Positions 23,915 to 31,727 of a stretch of DNA of 32,948 nucleotides are shown piece by piece. The stretch is from the NCBI RefSeq assembly GCF_009865385.1, contig NZ_WWJT01000027.1, forward strand, positions 1 to 32,948, read 5' to 3'. Made by a program: the position numbers and the translations under genes. Source of the stretch: Streptomyces sp. SID486. Its GTDB lineage: Bacteria; Actinomycetota; Actinomycetes; Streptomycetales; Streptomycetaceae. How positions within the stretch are numbered: position 1 is the first letter of the stretch; each line of letters starts with the position of its first letter. The notes below the pieces were generated by a model. The model was not told the DNA's origin. It saw only the letters and a list, made by a program, of their open reading frames with translations, and ran no database searches.

Positions 23915-24547
23915 ATGGCCACCCGGACACGTCCCGCGCCCGACAACCCGAACGGCAGCTCATCGGGAGAGCCGGTCCGCTCCGAGGCGCGAGAGCGGCT
24001 GCTGTCCACGGCCAGCGGGCTGTTCTACCGCGAAGGCATCAGGGCGGTCGGAGTCGAGCGGATCCTCGCCGAGGCGCCGGCGACGCGGGCGACGTTCTAC
24101 CGGCACTTCCCCTCGAAAGAAGACCTCGTGGTCGCCTACCTGCGCGGCGTCGACACCGACACGCGGGCCGGCGTGCAGGCCGCCATCGAGGCCGCGCCGT
24201 GCCCGGCCGACGCACTGCGCGCGATCGGGACCGCCGTCGCCGACAGCCTGGCCTCGCCGGAGTTCCGCGGCTGCGCGTTCCTCAAGGCCGCCGCCGAGTA
24301 CCCCGACCCCGAAGACCGGGTGCGCCAGGTGATCCTCGATCACCGAGCCTGGTACACGACCACGCTCACCGGACTCTTCGCGCAGGTCTTCGGGAACTCA
24401 CCGCGTCGCGGCAAACCAGAACACGCCGCCCGGCACTTCGTCATGATGCGCGACGGCGCCATGAGCGGCGCCCACCTCGACGGCGTCGACAGCGTCGGCG
24501 CCGCGTTCCGCCGCGGCGTCGAGGGCCTGCTCACCGTCCTTCACTGA
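23915..24547 (+). CDS. TetR/AcrR-family transcriptional regulator
   Basis: 210 aa from the ATG at 23915 (a GTG 3 nt earlier is also possible). The N-terminal HTH is clear: ARERLLSTASGLFYREGIRAVGVERILAEAPATRATFYRHFPSKEDLVVAYL (about residues 26-80). The C-terminal ligand domain contains GCAFLKAAAEYPDP and DHRAWYTTTLTGLF, features of a large TetR subgroup in Streptomyces. It is divergent from the DUF308 gene; a 16-bp palindrome sits in its promoter. Inducer unknown. Confidence 0.94.
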   Translation: MATRTRPAPDNPNGSSSGEPVRSEARERLLSTASGLFYREGIRAVGVERILAEAPATRATFYRHFPSKEDLVVAYLRGVDTDTRAGVQAAIEAAPCPADALRAIGTAVADSLASPEFRGCAFLKAAAEYPDPEDRVRQVILDHRAWYTTTLTGLFAQVFGNSPRRGKPEHAARHFVMMRDGAMSGAHLDGVDSVGAAFRRGVEGLLTVLH

Positions 24548-24850
24548 GCACCCGCACATCATCGGGCCACGAAGCGACGCACAGCGACTTCGCCGCCGGG
24601 GTGGGTAGCGCCCCATCCCGGGGCGCATCGGCATCGTGATGTCACGCAACGAAACGCACGGTCGAACACATCAACAGCGGATGAGCACCAACGCGGCCAA
24701 CCACCGCACTCAACTGGCCAACTGAAGTGCTCAGTCACAAGCTAGCCGAAGCCCGGTAGTTGTCACCGGCAGAGCCGGATGACGTGGCGAATGAGACCGA
24801 ATGACGCGGCGTGGGTGTCACCGATGAGGCACGCGGCTTGTCACACGCGC
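24548..24850. other. Intergenic between convergent genes; no gene recognised
   Basis: About 300 bases with lower GC than the flanks. It has small direct and inverted elements such as CAACTGGCCAACTGAAG but no open frame with coding character. No RNA gene is recognised. Confidence 0.4.
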
Positions 24851-25480
24851 TCATTCAGCAGCCTCTCTCTCACCAGTCCTGCGACCAGAAGTTGAAGGCG
24901 TGCGCTGTCGTAGACGTTCTCCCTGCGGCCCGAACACGATCAGATACTCGACCGGTCCGTCGGATCCGGCGTTCGCGACTCCGTGGGGGATGCGGGTGTC
25001 GAACTCGGCGGTGTCCCCGGCAACCAGGACGAGGTCCTGGTCACCGAGTGCGAGCCGCAGCCGCCCGTACAGAACGCACAGCCACTCGTAGCCCTCGTGG
25101 GAGACCCGGCGTGGCCGCGAAGGCGGCCCTTCCATGGCGGGCAGGACATGCTTGTGGGCGTGCACGCCACCGACGTACCGGGTGAGCGGCAGCACCACCT
25201 TGCTGTCGCCGAAGCTCAAGGGCGCCGTGGCCCGCGGCTCGGCCGCTGGGATGCGGGCGGCACCGGCCAGCTCGTCCAGAGAGACGCCGTACTCCTTCGC
25301 CAGCCGCAGCACCACCTCCAGGGTGGGCTTGCGCCGGCTGGTCTCGATCCGCGACAACGTGCTCGGTGAGATCCCGGTCGCACAGCTGATGCCGGCGAGC
25401 GTGGCGCCGTGCTGCTCGCGCGCGGCTCGCAGCCGGGGCCCCATCGCCGCCAGCGTGCCGTCCACCTCGTCGACTGCCAC
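24851..25480 (-). CDS. XRE-family regulator with C-terminal cupin domain
   Basis: 209 aa from a GTG at 25480, with GGAAGGGA upstream at good spacing. Residues about 13-70 are a Cro/CI-type HTH (LRAAREQHGATLAGISCATGISPSTLSRIETSRRKPTLEVVLRLA). Residues about 110-190 are a cupin barrel (HEGYEWLCVLYGRLRLALGDQDLVLVAGDTAEFDTRIPHGVAN), likely the ligand sensor. The last 20 residues are charged and disordered. It is divergent from the epoxide hydrolase gene, with a 15-bp perfect palindrome between them. Confidence 0.94.
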   Translation of the reverse strand: MAVDEVDGTLAAMGPRLRAAREQHGATLAGISCATGISPSTLSRIETSRRKPTLEVVLRLAKEYGVSLDELAGAARIPAAEPRATAPLSFGDSKVVLPLTRYVGGVHAHKHVLPAMEGPPSRPRRVSHEGYEWLCVLYGRLRLALGDQDLVLVAGDTAEFDTRIPHGVANAGSDGPVEYLIVFGPQGERLRQRTPSTSGRRTGEREAAE

Positions 25481-25528
25481 CGTGACCGTCCCTTCCGACC
25501 GCGCCGCTCCACCGTCCGTCCTGCGAGT

Positions 25529-25543
25529 TTGCCAGATTGGCAA
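25529..25543. promoter_or_regulatory. Candidate XRE operator TTGCCA-GAT-TGGCAA
   Basis: Perfect 6-bp arms around a 3-nt centre lie between the divergent XRE-cupin (start 25480) and epoxide hydrolase (start 25621) genes, 49-63 nt and 78-92 nt away respectively. It is well placed to control both promoters; binding is inferred. Confidence 0.55.
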
Positions 25544-25620
25544 GGCCGGTCGCGTCGGGTGGGCGTCGCGCCGCATGATCGATGGGTAGCCGCCTCCGCC
25601 CGCGATCCGAGGAGAAGCCC

Positions 25621-26607
25621 ATGCAGTCCGAGCCGACCGCCGAGCTCCGCCACCGCACCGTCGAGGCCCCGGCCGGACGCCTGCACCTGGTCGAGCAGGG
25701 CACCGGCCCACTGGTCCTGCTCGTGCACGGCTTCCCCGAGTCCTGGTACTCCTGGCGCCGCCAACTCCCGGCCCTCGCCGCGGCCGGCCACCGCGCGGTA
25801 GCGGTCGACGTGCGCGGCTACGGCCGCTCCTCCAAGCCGGAGGCGACCGACGCCTACCGGATGCTCGACCTGGTGGAGGACAACGTCGCCGTCGTGCGCG
25901 CCCTCGGCGAGGAGAACGCGGTGGTCGTCGGCCACGACTGGGGCTCCACCATCGCCGCCACCTCAGCCCTGCTGCACCCCGAGGTCTTCCACGCCGTCGG
26001 CCTGCTGAGCGTCCCCTACGCGCCGCCCGGCGGCCCCCGCCCCACCGATGTCTTCCGCCAGATCGGTGGCGGCGAGCAGGAGTTCTACGTCTCCTACTTT
26101 CAGGAGGCCGGCCGCGCCGAGGCGGAGATCGAGCCCGACGTGCGGGGCTGGCTCGCGGGCTTCTATTCGGCCTTGTCCGCCGACACCATGCCCGCCCAGG
26201 GTGAGCCCGACCCGCACTTCGTCGCCTCCGGCGGCCGGCTGCGCGACCGCTTCCCCAAGGGGGCCCTCCCGGCCTGGCTGAGCGAAGACGACCTCGACGT
26301 CTACGCCGGGGAGTTCGAGCGCACAGGGATGACCGGCGCACTCAACCGCTACCGCAGCATGGACCGGGACTGGGAAGACCTCGCCCCGCACCGGGGAGCC
26401 CCGATCAAGCAACCGTCCCTGTTCATCGGCGGCGCCCTGGACGCCTCCACCACCTGGATGTCCGACGCCATCGACGCCTACCCCGCCGCCCTCCCCAACC
26501 TGTCGGCCTCCCACATCCTGGAAGGCTGCGGCCACTGGATCCAGCAGGAACGCCCCGACGAGGTCAACAGCCTGCTGACCGACTGGCTCGCCACCCTCCA
26601 GGGCTGA
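25621..26607 (+). CDS. Alpha/beta-hydrolase, probable epoxide hydrolase
   Basis: 328 aa from the ATG at 25621, with GAGGAG 7-8 nt upstream. HGFPE (36-40) supplies the oxyanion-hole motif, GHDWGS the nucleophile Asp (D106) and GCGHW the catalytic His (H305); an acidic residue follows in GALD (D274). A cap domain with a ring-opening Tyr candidate (RYRSMDRDW, Y244) sits between. This matches soluble epoxide hydrolases, which open epoxides to diols through an Asp ester, rather than serine esterases. It is divergent from the XRE-cupin regulator and is followed at once by a hairpin. Confidence 0.93.
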   Translation: MQSEPTAELRHRTVEAPAGRLHLVEQGTGPLVLLVHGFPESWYSWRRQLPALAAAGHRAVAVDVRGYGRSSKPEATDAYRMLDLVEDNVAVVRALGEENAVVVGHDWGSTIAATSALLHPEVFHAVGLLSVPYAPPGGPRPTDVFRQIGGGEQEFYVSYFQEAGRAEAEIEPDVRGWLAGFYSALSADTMPAQGEPDPHFVASGGRLRDRFPKGALPAWLSEDDLDVYAGEFERTGMTGALNRYRSMDRDWEDLAPHRGAPIKQPSLFIGGALDASTTWMSDAIDAYPAALPNLSASHILEGCGHWIQQERPDEVNSLLTDWLATLQG

Positions 26608-26609
26608 AC

Positions 26610-26624
26610 CAGGCAGGCTGCCTG
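26610..26624 (+). terminator. Possible intrinsic terminator after the epoxide hydrolase
   Basis: CAGGCAG-G-CTGCCTG is a perfect 15-bp palindrome that begins 2 nt after the stop codon. It can fold as a 5-bp GC-rich stem with a 5-nt loop. There is no T-run, as is usual for actinomycete terminators. Confidence 0.4.
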
Positions 26625-26689
26625 CGGCTGTCAGCACTCCCCCGGAACGCGCGTACTCCGCCACGCCGGTGGCACAAGCCTGTCCATGT

Positions 26690-27290
26690 GACGACTACCG
26701 TGCTTCGGTTCACCTCCATGCCTGCCTCGGCGACAGAACTGGCGGGGCCACAGGTCGAAGGTGATCTGTTCGACGTCGGTGAACTCCACCATCAGACCAG
26801 CCGCACGACCCCCGCTGTCGCGGAAGTAGACCTCCCCCAGCGCGTCCGCGGTGATGGCCCGCAACCGGCCCTCGACGGCGCCGGCCGCCCGGGGCGTCGA
26901 GCAGCCGGGCCTCGTGGTGCGGCGGCACGGCGAGGGTGAGGTGGCGCAGGCGGGCATCGTCGGTGGTGCCCGGTGCCGCGGTGAACCCGGACCGGTGTCG
27001 ATGACCAGGCCGGTGCTGGCGGCCGCCCGGAGGCGGGCCTGCTCACGGATCCGGGGCTGCCAGCGTGCACGGACCGCGTCGGCCAGGCACCGGCCTGCGC
27101 CCTCGGCTCTCGGTGGCGTCGTCCCGGTCGATCACGACCATCAGCCGCGGCACACCGTCGAGGTCGCCATCGAGGGCGCCGCGGCGCTCCAACTCGGAAC
27201 CGAGGCCGACCAGGGCGTCGTGCGAGGATTCAACGACGTCAGTCCGCGCCGGGGCCGGCTTGGGAGGCTCCTGGGCCTCGCTGGTGTGAT
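26690..27290 (-). pseudogene. Degenerate gene of unknown family, several frame changes
   Basis: Protein-like segments appear in order on the minus strand but in different frames: SHDALVGLGSELERRGALDG with PRLMVVIDRDDATE, then ARWQPRIREQARLRAAASTG, then DDARLRHLTLAVPPHHEARL, then LRAITADALGEVYFRD with GLMVEFTDVEQITFDLWPRQF. The order and the lack of stops within each piece suggest one gene of at least 200 codons damaged by three or more indels. I do not recognise the family. Confidence 0.45.
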
Positions 27291-27323
27291 CACCGGCCCG
27301 TGCTGCGGCTCGTTGGGCTGGGC

Positions 27324-27760
27324 ATGAACCGATTGAACGTCGCCGCTGTCCTTCTGGGCGCCCTGTCCCTGTCTGCATGCCCGCCGGGACGGCCGCTGCC
27401 CCCGTCCCGACGCCGCCCAGCGGCTGCGCCTCCACCACGGGCTACTCCAAGGACGCCGCGTACAGCGGGGAACTGCCCCTGCTTTACGGCGAATAAGACG
27501 TACTCCCCTCCGAGGGGTGCGAGTGGATGTCTCCGGCTGTCTCGGTGGACGCACACTGCATCGAGGACCTGGCCGCTGTCCGCATTGCGGTTCACGTATG
27601 CGTGACCGTCCCGCGTGGGGAGCAGCGGCACCCGAGACCGAAAACCTGGGAACTGAGCCACACGATCGCCCCCAAGAAGGCCGAGCTGACGAGTTGCCCC
27701 GCGACTGGTCTGCAGGCGTGCTGGCCTGGAGGGTCCGGCTGGTGGGTGATGCAGCAGGCC
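27324..27760 (+). pseudogene. Broken lipoprotein gene
   Basis: An ATG at 27324 opens a signal peptide with lipobox (MNRLNVAAVLLGALSLSAC). At about 27377 the sensible sequence shifts frame: CASTTGYSKDAAYSGELPLLYGE, an in-frame TAA, then DVLPSEGCEW and SVDAHCIEDLAAVRIAVHV, then TWELSHTIAPKKAEL. One frameshift and one stop thus interrupt what was probably a small secreted lipoprotein. Function unknown. Confidence 0.55.
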
Positions 27761-27796
27761 CTGGGGCGGGCGAGCACGCGCCACGAGGGCACCCCG

Positions 27797-28576
27797 TCAG
27801 CCGCGCACGTGCAGCCCGAAACCCGTGCGGCCCGCCGGCTCCAGCCCCTCCTTCAGGTGCAGCGAAGGGATCTCGTAGTCACCGAAGTTCTGCCGCCGGA
27901 AAGCGATCGGCTCGGTCGACTCCAGGGTGAGCAGGCGCTGCTCCCAGGCCTTGGCGACGTCCGGGTACTCCACGCTGGTCATCCGGTCGGTGCCGTACAG
28001 CACGAACGGCGGCAGTACCTCGATGCCCGGGTAGTAGAGGATGCCGTGGTGGATCGGGAACAGCAGATCGTCGATGGGGCCGTTGATCCCGCGAGCGGCG
28101 TAGTGCGACTCCGGGCCGCCGGCGGTCACCGACAGCAGAGCCTTCCTGCCGGCGAGGGTGCCTTCGCCGAAGCGCTCGCCGTACCTGGTGTCGCTGTGCT
28201 CGCCGACGCCGTACGCAAAGTGGTAGGTGAACACCCGGTCCACCCAGCCTTTGAGGATCGCGGGCATCGTGTACCACCACAGCGGGAACTGGAAGATGAT
28301 CGTGTCAGCCCACAGCAGCTTCTCCTGCTCTGCGAGGACGTCCGGGGTGAGCGTGCCGGCGTCGAAGGCCCGGCCCGAGTCCAGGGCAACCTTCAGCGGA
28401 GTCGAGGCGTGGGGGCCGTAGTCCGCGGCGTCCACGACCGCCTTCCAGCTCATCGCGTAAAGATCGCTCACCCGTACCTCGTGCCCGGCGTTCTCCAAGG
28501 TGGACACCGCGAGGTCCTTCAGCGAGCTGTTGAGCGACTTCGGCTCCGGGTGGGCGTAGACGATCAGCGTCTTCAT
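27797..28576 (-). CDS. NAD(P)H dehydrogenase (quinone), flavodoxin-like fold
   Basis: 259 aa. MKTLIVYAHPEPKSLNSSL is the FMN/FAD phosphate-binding start of the NQO1/MdaB/KefF family; FQFPLWWYTMPAILKGWVDRVF and the TAGGPESHY block complete the flavin site. These cytoplasmic enzymes reduce quinones by two electrons using NAD(P)H and protect against quinone and redox-cycling compounds. It is divergent from an XRE/MmyB regulator 138 nt away, a common arrangement in actinomycetes, and is probably controlled by it. The start at 28576 gives the normal family N-terminus. Confidence 0.94.
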   Translation of the reverse strand: MKTLIVYAHPEPKSLNSSLKDLAVSTLENAGHEVRVSDLYAMSWKAVVDAADYGPHASTPLKVALDSGRAFDAGTLTPDVLAEQEKLLWADTIIFQFPLWWYTMPAILKGWVDRVFTYHFAYGVGEHSDTRYGERFGEGTLAGRKALLSVTAGGPESHYAARGINGPIDDLLFPIHHGILYYPGIEVLPPFVLYGTDRMTSVEYPDVAKAWEQRLLTLESTEPIAFRRQNFGDYEIPSLHLKEGLEPAGRTGFGLHVRG

Positions 28577-28660
28577 GAGAACTCCTTCGGATCGGATGCC
28601 TCCGATCCTGGGCGCCCCGGTGCCCGGCGTTCAGGGACGCCTCGTCCATCGGACGGGACT

Positions 28661-28677
28661 TCCTGGTACTGGCAGGA
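28661..28677. promoter_or_regulatory. Possible operator between the quinone reductase and XRE genes
   Basis: TCCTG (28661-28665) and CAGGA (28673-28677) are inverted arms 7 nt apart in the shared divergent promoter region. Short arms make this weak. Confidence 0.25.
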
Positions 28678-28714
28678 CCACCTGCACGGGCACCACCGAG
28701 GCCATACTGGGGAC

Positions 28715-29578
28715 ATGGACGATCTTGCGGGCTTCCTGCGGACGCGGCGTTCCCGGGTGGACCCGGCGGTCGTGGGCATCCCCACCGACAGCCGCCGCCG
28801 GGTCGAAGGGCTGCGCCGCGAAGAGGTCGCGCACCTGTCCGGAGTCAGCGTCGACTACTACGTACGCCTGGAGCAGGGCCGGGCGACCCAGCCCTCCGAG
28901 CAGGTCCTTGACGCGCTCGCCCGCGTCCTCGGTCTAGACGAGACCGAACGCGGGCACCTCTTCCGGCTCGCCCGGCAGCGCCGCCGCCACGCGAAGGCGC
29001 CGGCCGGACGGGTCCGGCCGGAACTGCTGCGGGTCCTCGCCCTGGTCGCCGACGCACCCGCGCTGATCATGGACCACCGCCTGGACGTGCTCGCCGGGAA
29101 CCACCTCGCCAGGCTCCTCTTCGGCCGGCCGATGCCGGGCCTGAACACCGCCCGGCACATCTTTCTTGAGGAGGCCGAGCGCGGCCTTTACGCGGACTGG
29201 GAGAACTGCACCCTCGACGTGGTCGGGCATCTGCGCCTGGCCGCCGGCAAATACCCCGAGGACCCCCGCCTGGCCTCGCTCATCGGCGAACTGGCGATGG
29301 GTAGCGAGCGCTTCCGCCGCCTCTGGGCCCGCGCAGACGTGCGCGCCCGCACCCATGGACGCAAGGCGTACCGCCACCCGCTGGTCGGACTGCTGGAACT
29401 GCACCAGGAGAACTTCGCACTACCGAATGAACCGGGTATGGAGCTGCTGGTCCTGTCCGCAGCTCCCGGCAGCCCCACCGAGGACGGACTGCGCCTGCTC
29501 GTGAGCCTGGGCGCGGACAGCGATGACGCGCATCCCACAGTGAACACTGAGATCCGCCGCCAACGGGCCGGCTCGTGA
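28715..29578 (+). CDS. XRE-family regulator with MmyB-like ligand-binding domain
   Basis: 287 aa from the ATG at 28715. The N-terminal HTH (RRVEGLRREEVAHLSGVSVDYYVRLEQGRATQPSEQVLDALARVLGL, about residues 28-75) is of the MmyB type with its typical GLRREEVA phrase. The C-terminal PAS-like domain (about 105-270) has LDVLAGNHLARLLFG and HPLVGLLELHQENFALP. Relatives may bind fatty-acid-like ligands. CATACT, ending 7 nt before the ATG, could be a -10 for a leaderless message. The divergent quinone reductase is the likely target. Confidence 0.94.
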   Translation: MDDLAGFLRTRRSRVDPAVVGIPTDSRRRVEGLRREEVAHLSGVSVDYYVRLEQGRATQPSEQVLDALARVLGLDETERGHLFRLARQRRRHAKAPAGRVRPELLRVLALVADAPALIMDHRLDVLAGNHLARLLFGRPMPGLNTARHIFLEEAERGLYADWENCTLDVVGHLRLAAGKYPEDPRLASLIGELAMGSERFRRLWARADVRARTHGRKAYRHPLVGLLELHQENFALPNEPGMELLVLSAAPGSPTEDGLRLLVSLGADSDDAHPTVNTEIRRQRAGS

Positions 29579-29772
29579 TTGATCTTGATCACCGGTGGGG
29601 ACATGGCGAAGGTCGCGCGAGTCGATTCGGGTGTGCTGACGAGTCCGGCCCGTGGGGCCACGTCCCATTCCGCCTTCTGTGACCTGTCGGAGGAGCACCT
29701 GGGTGAGTCGCCGCGCGCCGGGAAGCGCGGTGTGGACGCGGGCGTCATGAGCAGCGTCACGGTTCCCGGAAA

Positions 29773-29985
29773 CGGGATGCGGGGGCCGGACCGAAGTACG
29801 AGCTGGTCTTCGTCGACCGGCTGCTGGTGACGCTGGTGCATCTGCGGACCGGGCTCACTCATGCCGCCCTCGATGTGATCTACCAAGTGGGCTCGTCCAC
29901 GCCGAGCGATCAGTGAGAGCCGTCCGCTGCTTGACGAGCGCGGGTTCGCCATCCCGGAGCGGCCCGGGCTGCGGCTGCGCAACGC
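29773..29985 (+). pseudogene. Transposase N-terminal HTH fragment (IS5-like), frameshifted
   Basis: RDAGAGPKYELVFVDRLLVTLVHLRTGLTHAALDVIYQVGSST reads like the HTH region that precedes the DDE domain in IS5-type transposases of Streptomyces. After a 1-nt shift near 29905 it continues as ISESRPLLDERGFAIPERPGLRLR. No catalytic residues remain. Confidence 0.7.
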
Positions 29986-30317
29986 CCCGCACCTGCTGAT
30001 GCCGAACCCATCCGCCGGCGGGCGGTGGCCGGCCGCGCCGTTCCTCAAGCACGTCGTCCGCGCGTCGGCCGTCAGAGCACCACGATGGGCTGGTGGTCTT
30101 GGGCTTACAGCCGGTGGCTGAGGGCTCTGCTGGGGTGACAGCCCATCCGGAATCCGGGCGGAAACACGGAACACGACGGCGTCATCGTGCTCGGCGGGTT
30201 CCTCCAGGGACTCGCCGGCCTCGAGGACGCAAGTGCCCTTGCTGCTGGCCACCTTCGCGCCGTCTGGGGCTTGTTGACCCAGGAAGACACGTTCCTCGTC
30301 ATGCTGCCGCCTCCGCG

Positions 30318-30342
30318 GGTGTTCTGCCGGCGGCAGAACACC
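30318..30342. promoter_or_regulatory. Perfect 25-bp palindrome upstream of the DLH-like gene
   Basis: GGTGTTCTGCCG (30318-30329) and CGGCAGAACACC (30331-30342) are exact reverse complements around a single G. The right arm ends 38 nt before the ATG at 30381 and 24 nt before a TAnnnT -10 candidate, so it covers or abuts the -35 zone. There is no T-run, and the single-base centre argues against a terminator. A strong dimeric-regulator site is the best reading. Confidence 0.55.
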
Positions 30343-30366
30343 GGCCGGGCCGGGCTCGACGATCAC

Positions 30367-30372
30367 TACAGT
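30367..30372 (+). promoter_or_regulatory. Possible -10 (TACAGT) for the DLH-like gene
   Basis: TACAGT fits TAnnnT and lies 8 nt before the ATG at 30381, implying a leaderless or very short leader transcript. No ribosome site is visible before the ATG. Confidence 0.35.
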
Positions 30373-30380
30373 CCAGTCTC

Positions 30381-31118
30381 ATGACGGCGATTACGACGCG
30401 TACGGTCGAGTACCCGGCGGACGGTCTGACGATGGTCGGGCACCTCGCGCTCCCGGCCGGTATCGACCCCCGGCCCGCGGTGTTGCTCGGACCAGAGGGC
30501 ATGGGGCTCAGCGACGTCGAACGCCGCCGGGCCGATGCTCTCGCCGAACTGGGCTATGTAGCGCTGGCCTTCGACCTTCACGGTGGGCGCTATTTGGGCG
30601 ACCCGGAGGAGATGCGGGCCCGTTGCCTGCCACTGCTCGCTGATCCCGACCGGATGCGGGGCATCGGCCATGCGGCGCTCGACGTGTTGCGCACCGAACC
30701 ACGGGCTGACCCCGACCGGATCGCCGCCGTCGGTTACGGCACCGGGGGCGCCGTCGGGCTGGAACTCGGGCGCGACGGCGTCAACCTGCGCGCGATCGGG
30801 ACAGTCAACGCACTGACCACGGGCCGACCGGGCGAGGCAGCGCGCATTCGCTGCCCCGTGTGGGCCGGGGTCGGGTCGGAAGACCCGATCATGCCGCCCG
30901 CGCAACGGAACGCGTTCACCGCCGAGATGCAGGCCGCGGGTGTCGACTGGCGCCTCACGGTCTACGGCGGCGCCCTACACGCCTTCCACCACCCGCCGGT
31001 CGACCATCCCACGGTCCCCGGCGTCGGCTACCACCCACAGCACGCGCGGCGAGCCTGGCGCGACGTCGTCGGCCTGCTCGCCGAGTGCCTGCCCGTGACG
31101 GAGGGATCTGAGGCATGA
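30381..31118 (+). CDS. Dienelactone-hydrolase-family protein lacking the nucleophilic Cys
   Basis: 245 aa from the ATG at 30381, the usual family length (about 230-250). The alpha/beta fold is clear (PAVLLGPEGMGLSDVERRRADALAELGYVALAFDL; GVGSEDPIMPP with D168; YGGALHAFHHP with H200). The nucleophile elbow, normally GYCxGG, reads GYGTGG here: the codon at residue 120 is GGC (Gly), so no Cys or Ser is available. The Asp and His of the triad remain. It may be a pseudoenzyme, a binding protein, or use another nucleophile. It stands alone and is preceded by a perfect palindrome; no regulator gene adjoins. Confidence 0.85.
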   Translation: MTAITTRTVEYPADGLTMVGHLALPAGIDPRPAVLLGPEGMGLSDVERRRADALAELGYVALAFDLHGGRYLGDPEEMRARCLPLLADPDRMRGIGHAALDVLRTEPRADPDRIAAVGYGTGGAVGLELGRDGVNLRAIGTVNALTTGRPGEAARIRCPVWAGVGSEDPIMPPAQRNAFTAEMQAAGVDWRLTVYGGALHAFHHPPVDHPTVPGVGYHPQHARRAWRDVVGLLAECLPVTEGSEA

Positions 31119-31165
31119 CCATGCCCAGACAAGCAGCGGGCCGCCAGATCATCCTGGACGAGCCA

Positions 31166-31182
31166 CTGTCCTTCGGCGACAG
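31166..31182 (+). terminator. Weak candidate terminator with TTCG loop
   Basis: CTGTC and GACAG arms enclose C-TTCG-G plus one bulged C, about 48 nt past the DLH-like stop. UUCG loops stabilise short stems. No T-run follows. Confidence 0.3.
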
Positions 31183-31187
31183 CCCGT

Positions 31188-31528
31188 CTATAGCGGACGC
31201 CAGTCGGTGCAGGAGCGCCGGGCTTCGGCGAGGGGGACCGTGTGGTCGATGGTGGCCTTGGTGACGTCGGTGACGGTGATGTCGTCGTAGATGGAGTACC
31301 GGGAGGCGGATGTCGGCTGGCAGCTGCCGGGCTGGTCCTGGACGTTCTTGCCTCGCGGGCCAGGGCCGTCTGGCGGGTGGTACAGCCGCCGGGCTGGCTG
31401 GACCAGATGTCGAACTTGTCGCGGGCGTAACCGTCCCTCGGATGAGGGGCGGTGGCCGCGCTGGTGCCCGCCGGCTGGAGCCCTTTCTTAACGCCGCGCA
31501 CGCGCCGGCGCACACGGCGCCGCATCAC
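31188..31528 (-). pseudogene. Broken HNH endonuclease gene
   Basis: The frame that begins near 31528 reads GYARDKFDIWSSQPGGCTTRQTAL, and a second frame further on reads SRYSIYDDITVTDVTKATIDH followed by TVPLAEARRS. Together these match Streptomyces HNH-family endonucleases, including the DHxVPLAEA metal motif. At least one frameshift (about 31330-31350) separates the parts and the end is lost (stop at 31188). It was probably a secreted or phage-type nuclease. Confidence 0.7.
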
Positions 31529-31727
31529 CCCGTCGCCTCCAGCTTCACGGGAGGGCGCGGCGGAGTTACCCGGCCAGCTCCGGGCCAGGGCATCGACGCG
31601 ACCAACGCAAGGGTTGTCGTCATGACACGCCCTCGTCCGGGCGGATCACTGGGCGCCGGACGGGCTCGCGGCGAGGTCCTAGAGCCGAGAGCGAGTCACC
31701 GGCCCCGGCACGTGCTGTGGCACCGGA
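31529..31727. other. Intergenic; includes a CGTCCGG/CCGGACG inverted repeat
   Basis: No gene is recognised. The 7-bp arms at 31634-31640 and 31656-31662 could form a stem with a 15-nt loop downstream of the leftward gene that ends at 31728, and might serve as its terminator. Confidence 0.3.

Larger units (their letters stand above)
29579..30365. other. Decayed stretch with one transposase relic and no intact gene
   Basis: About 790 bases separate the XRE gene from the next hydrolase. Apart from the transposase fragment at 29773-29985 and the palindrome at 30318-30342, I see only short open frames without family signal. Confidence 0.45.

Noticed and set aside
24640..24700. Possible third copy of the structured repeat (GGTCGAACA with nearby GCAAC)
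   Set aside because: Only one block matches; the other blocks and the stem are absent.
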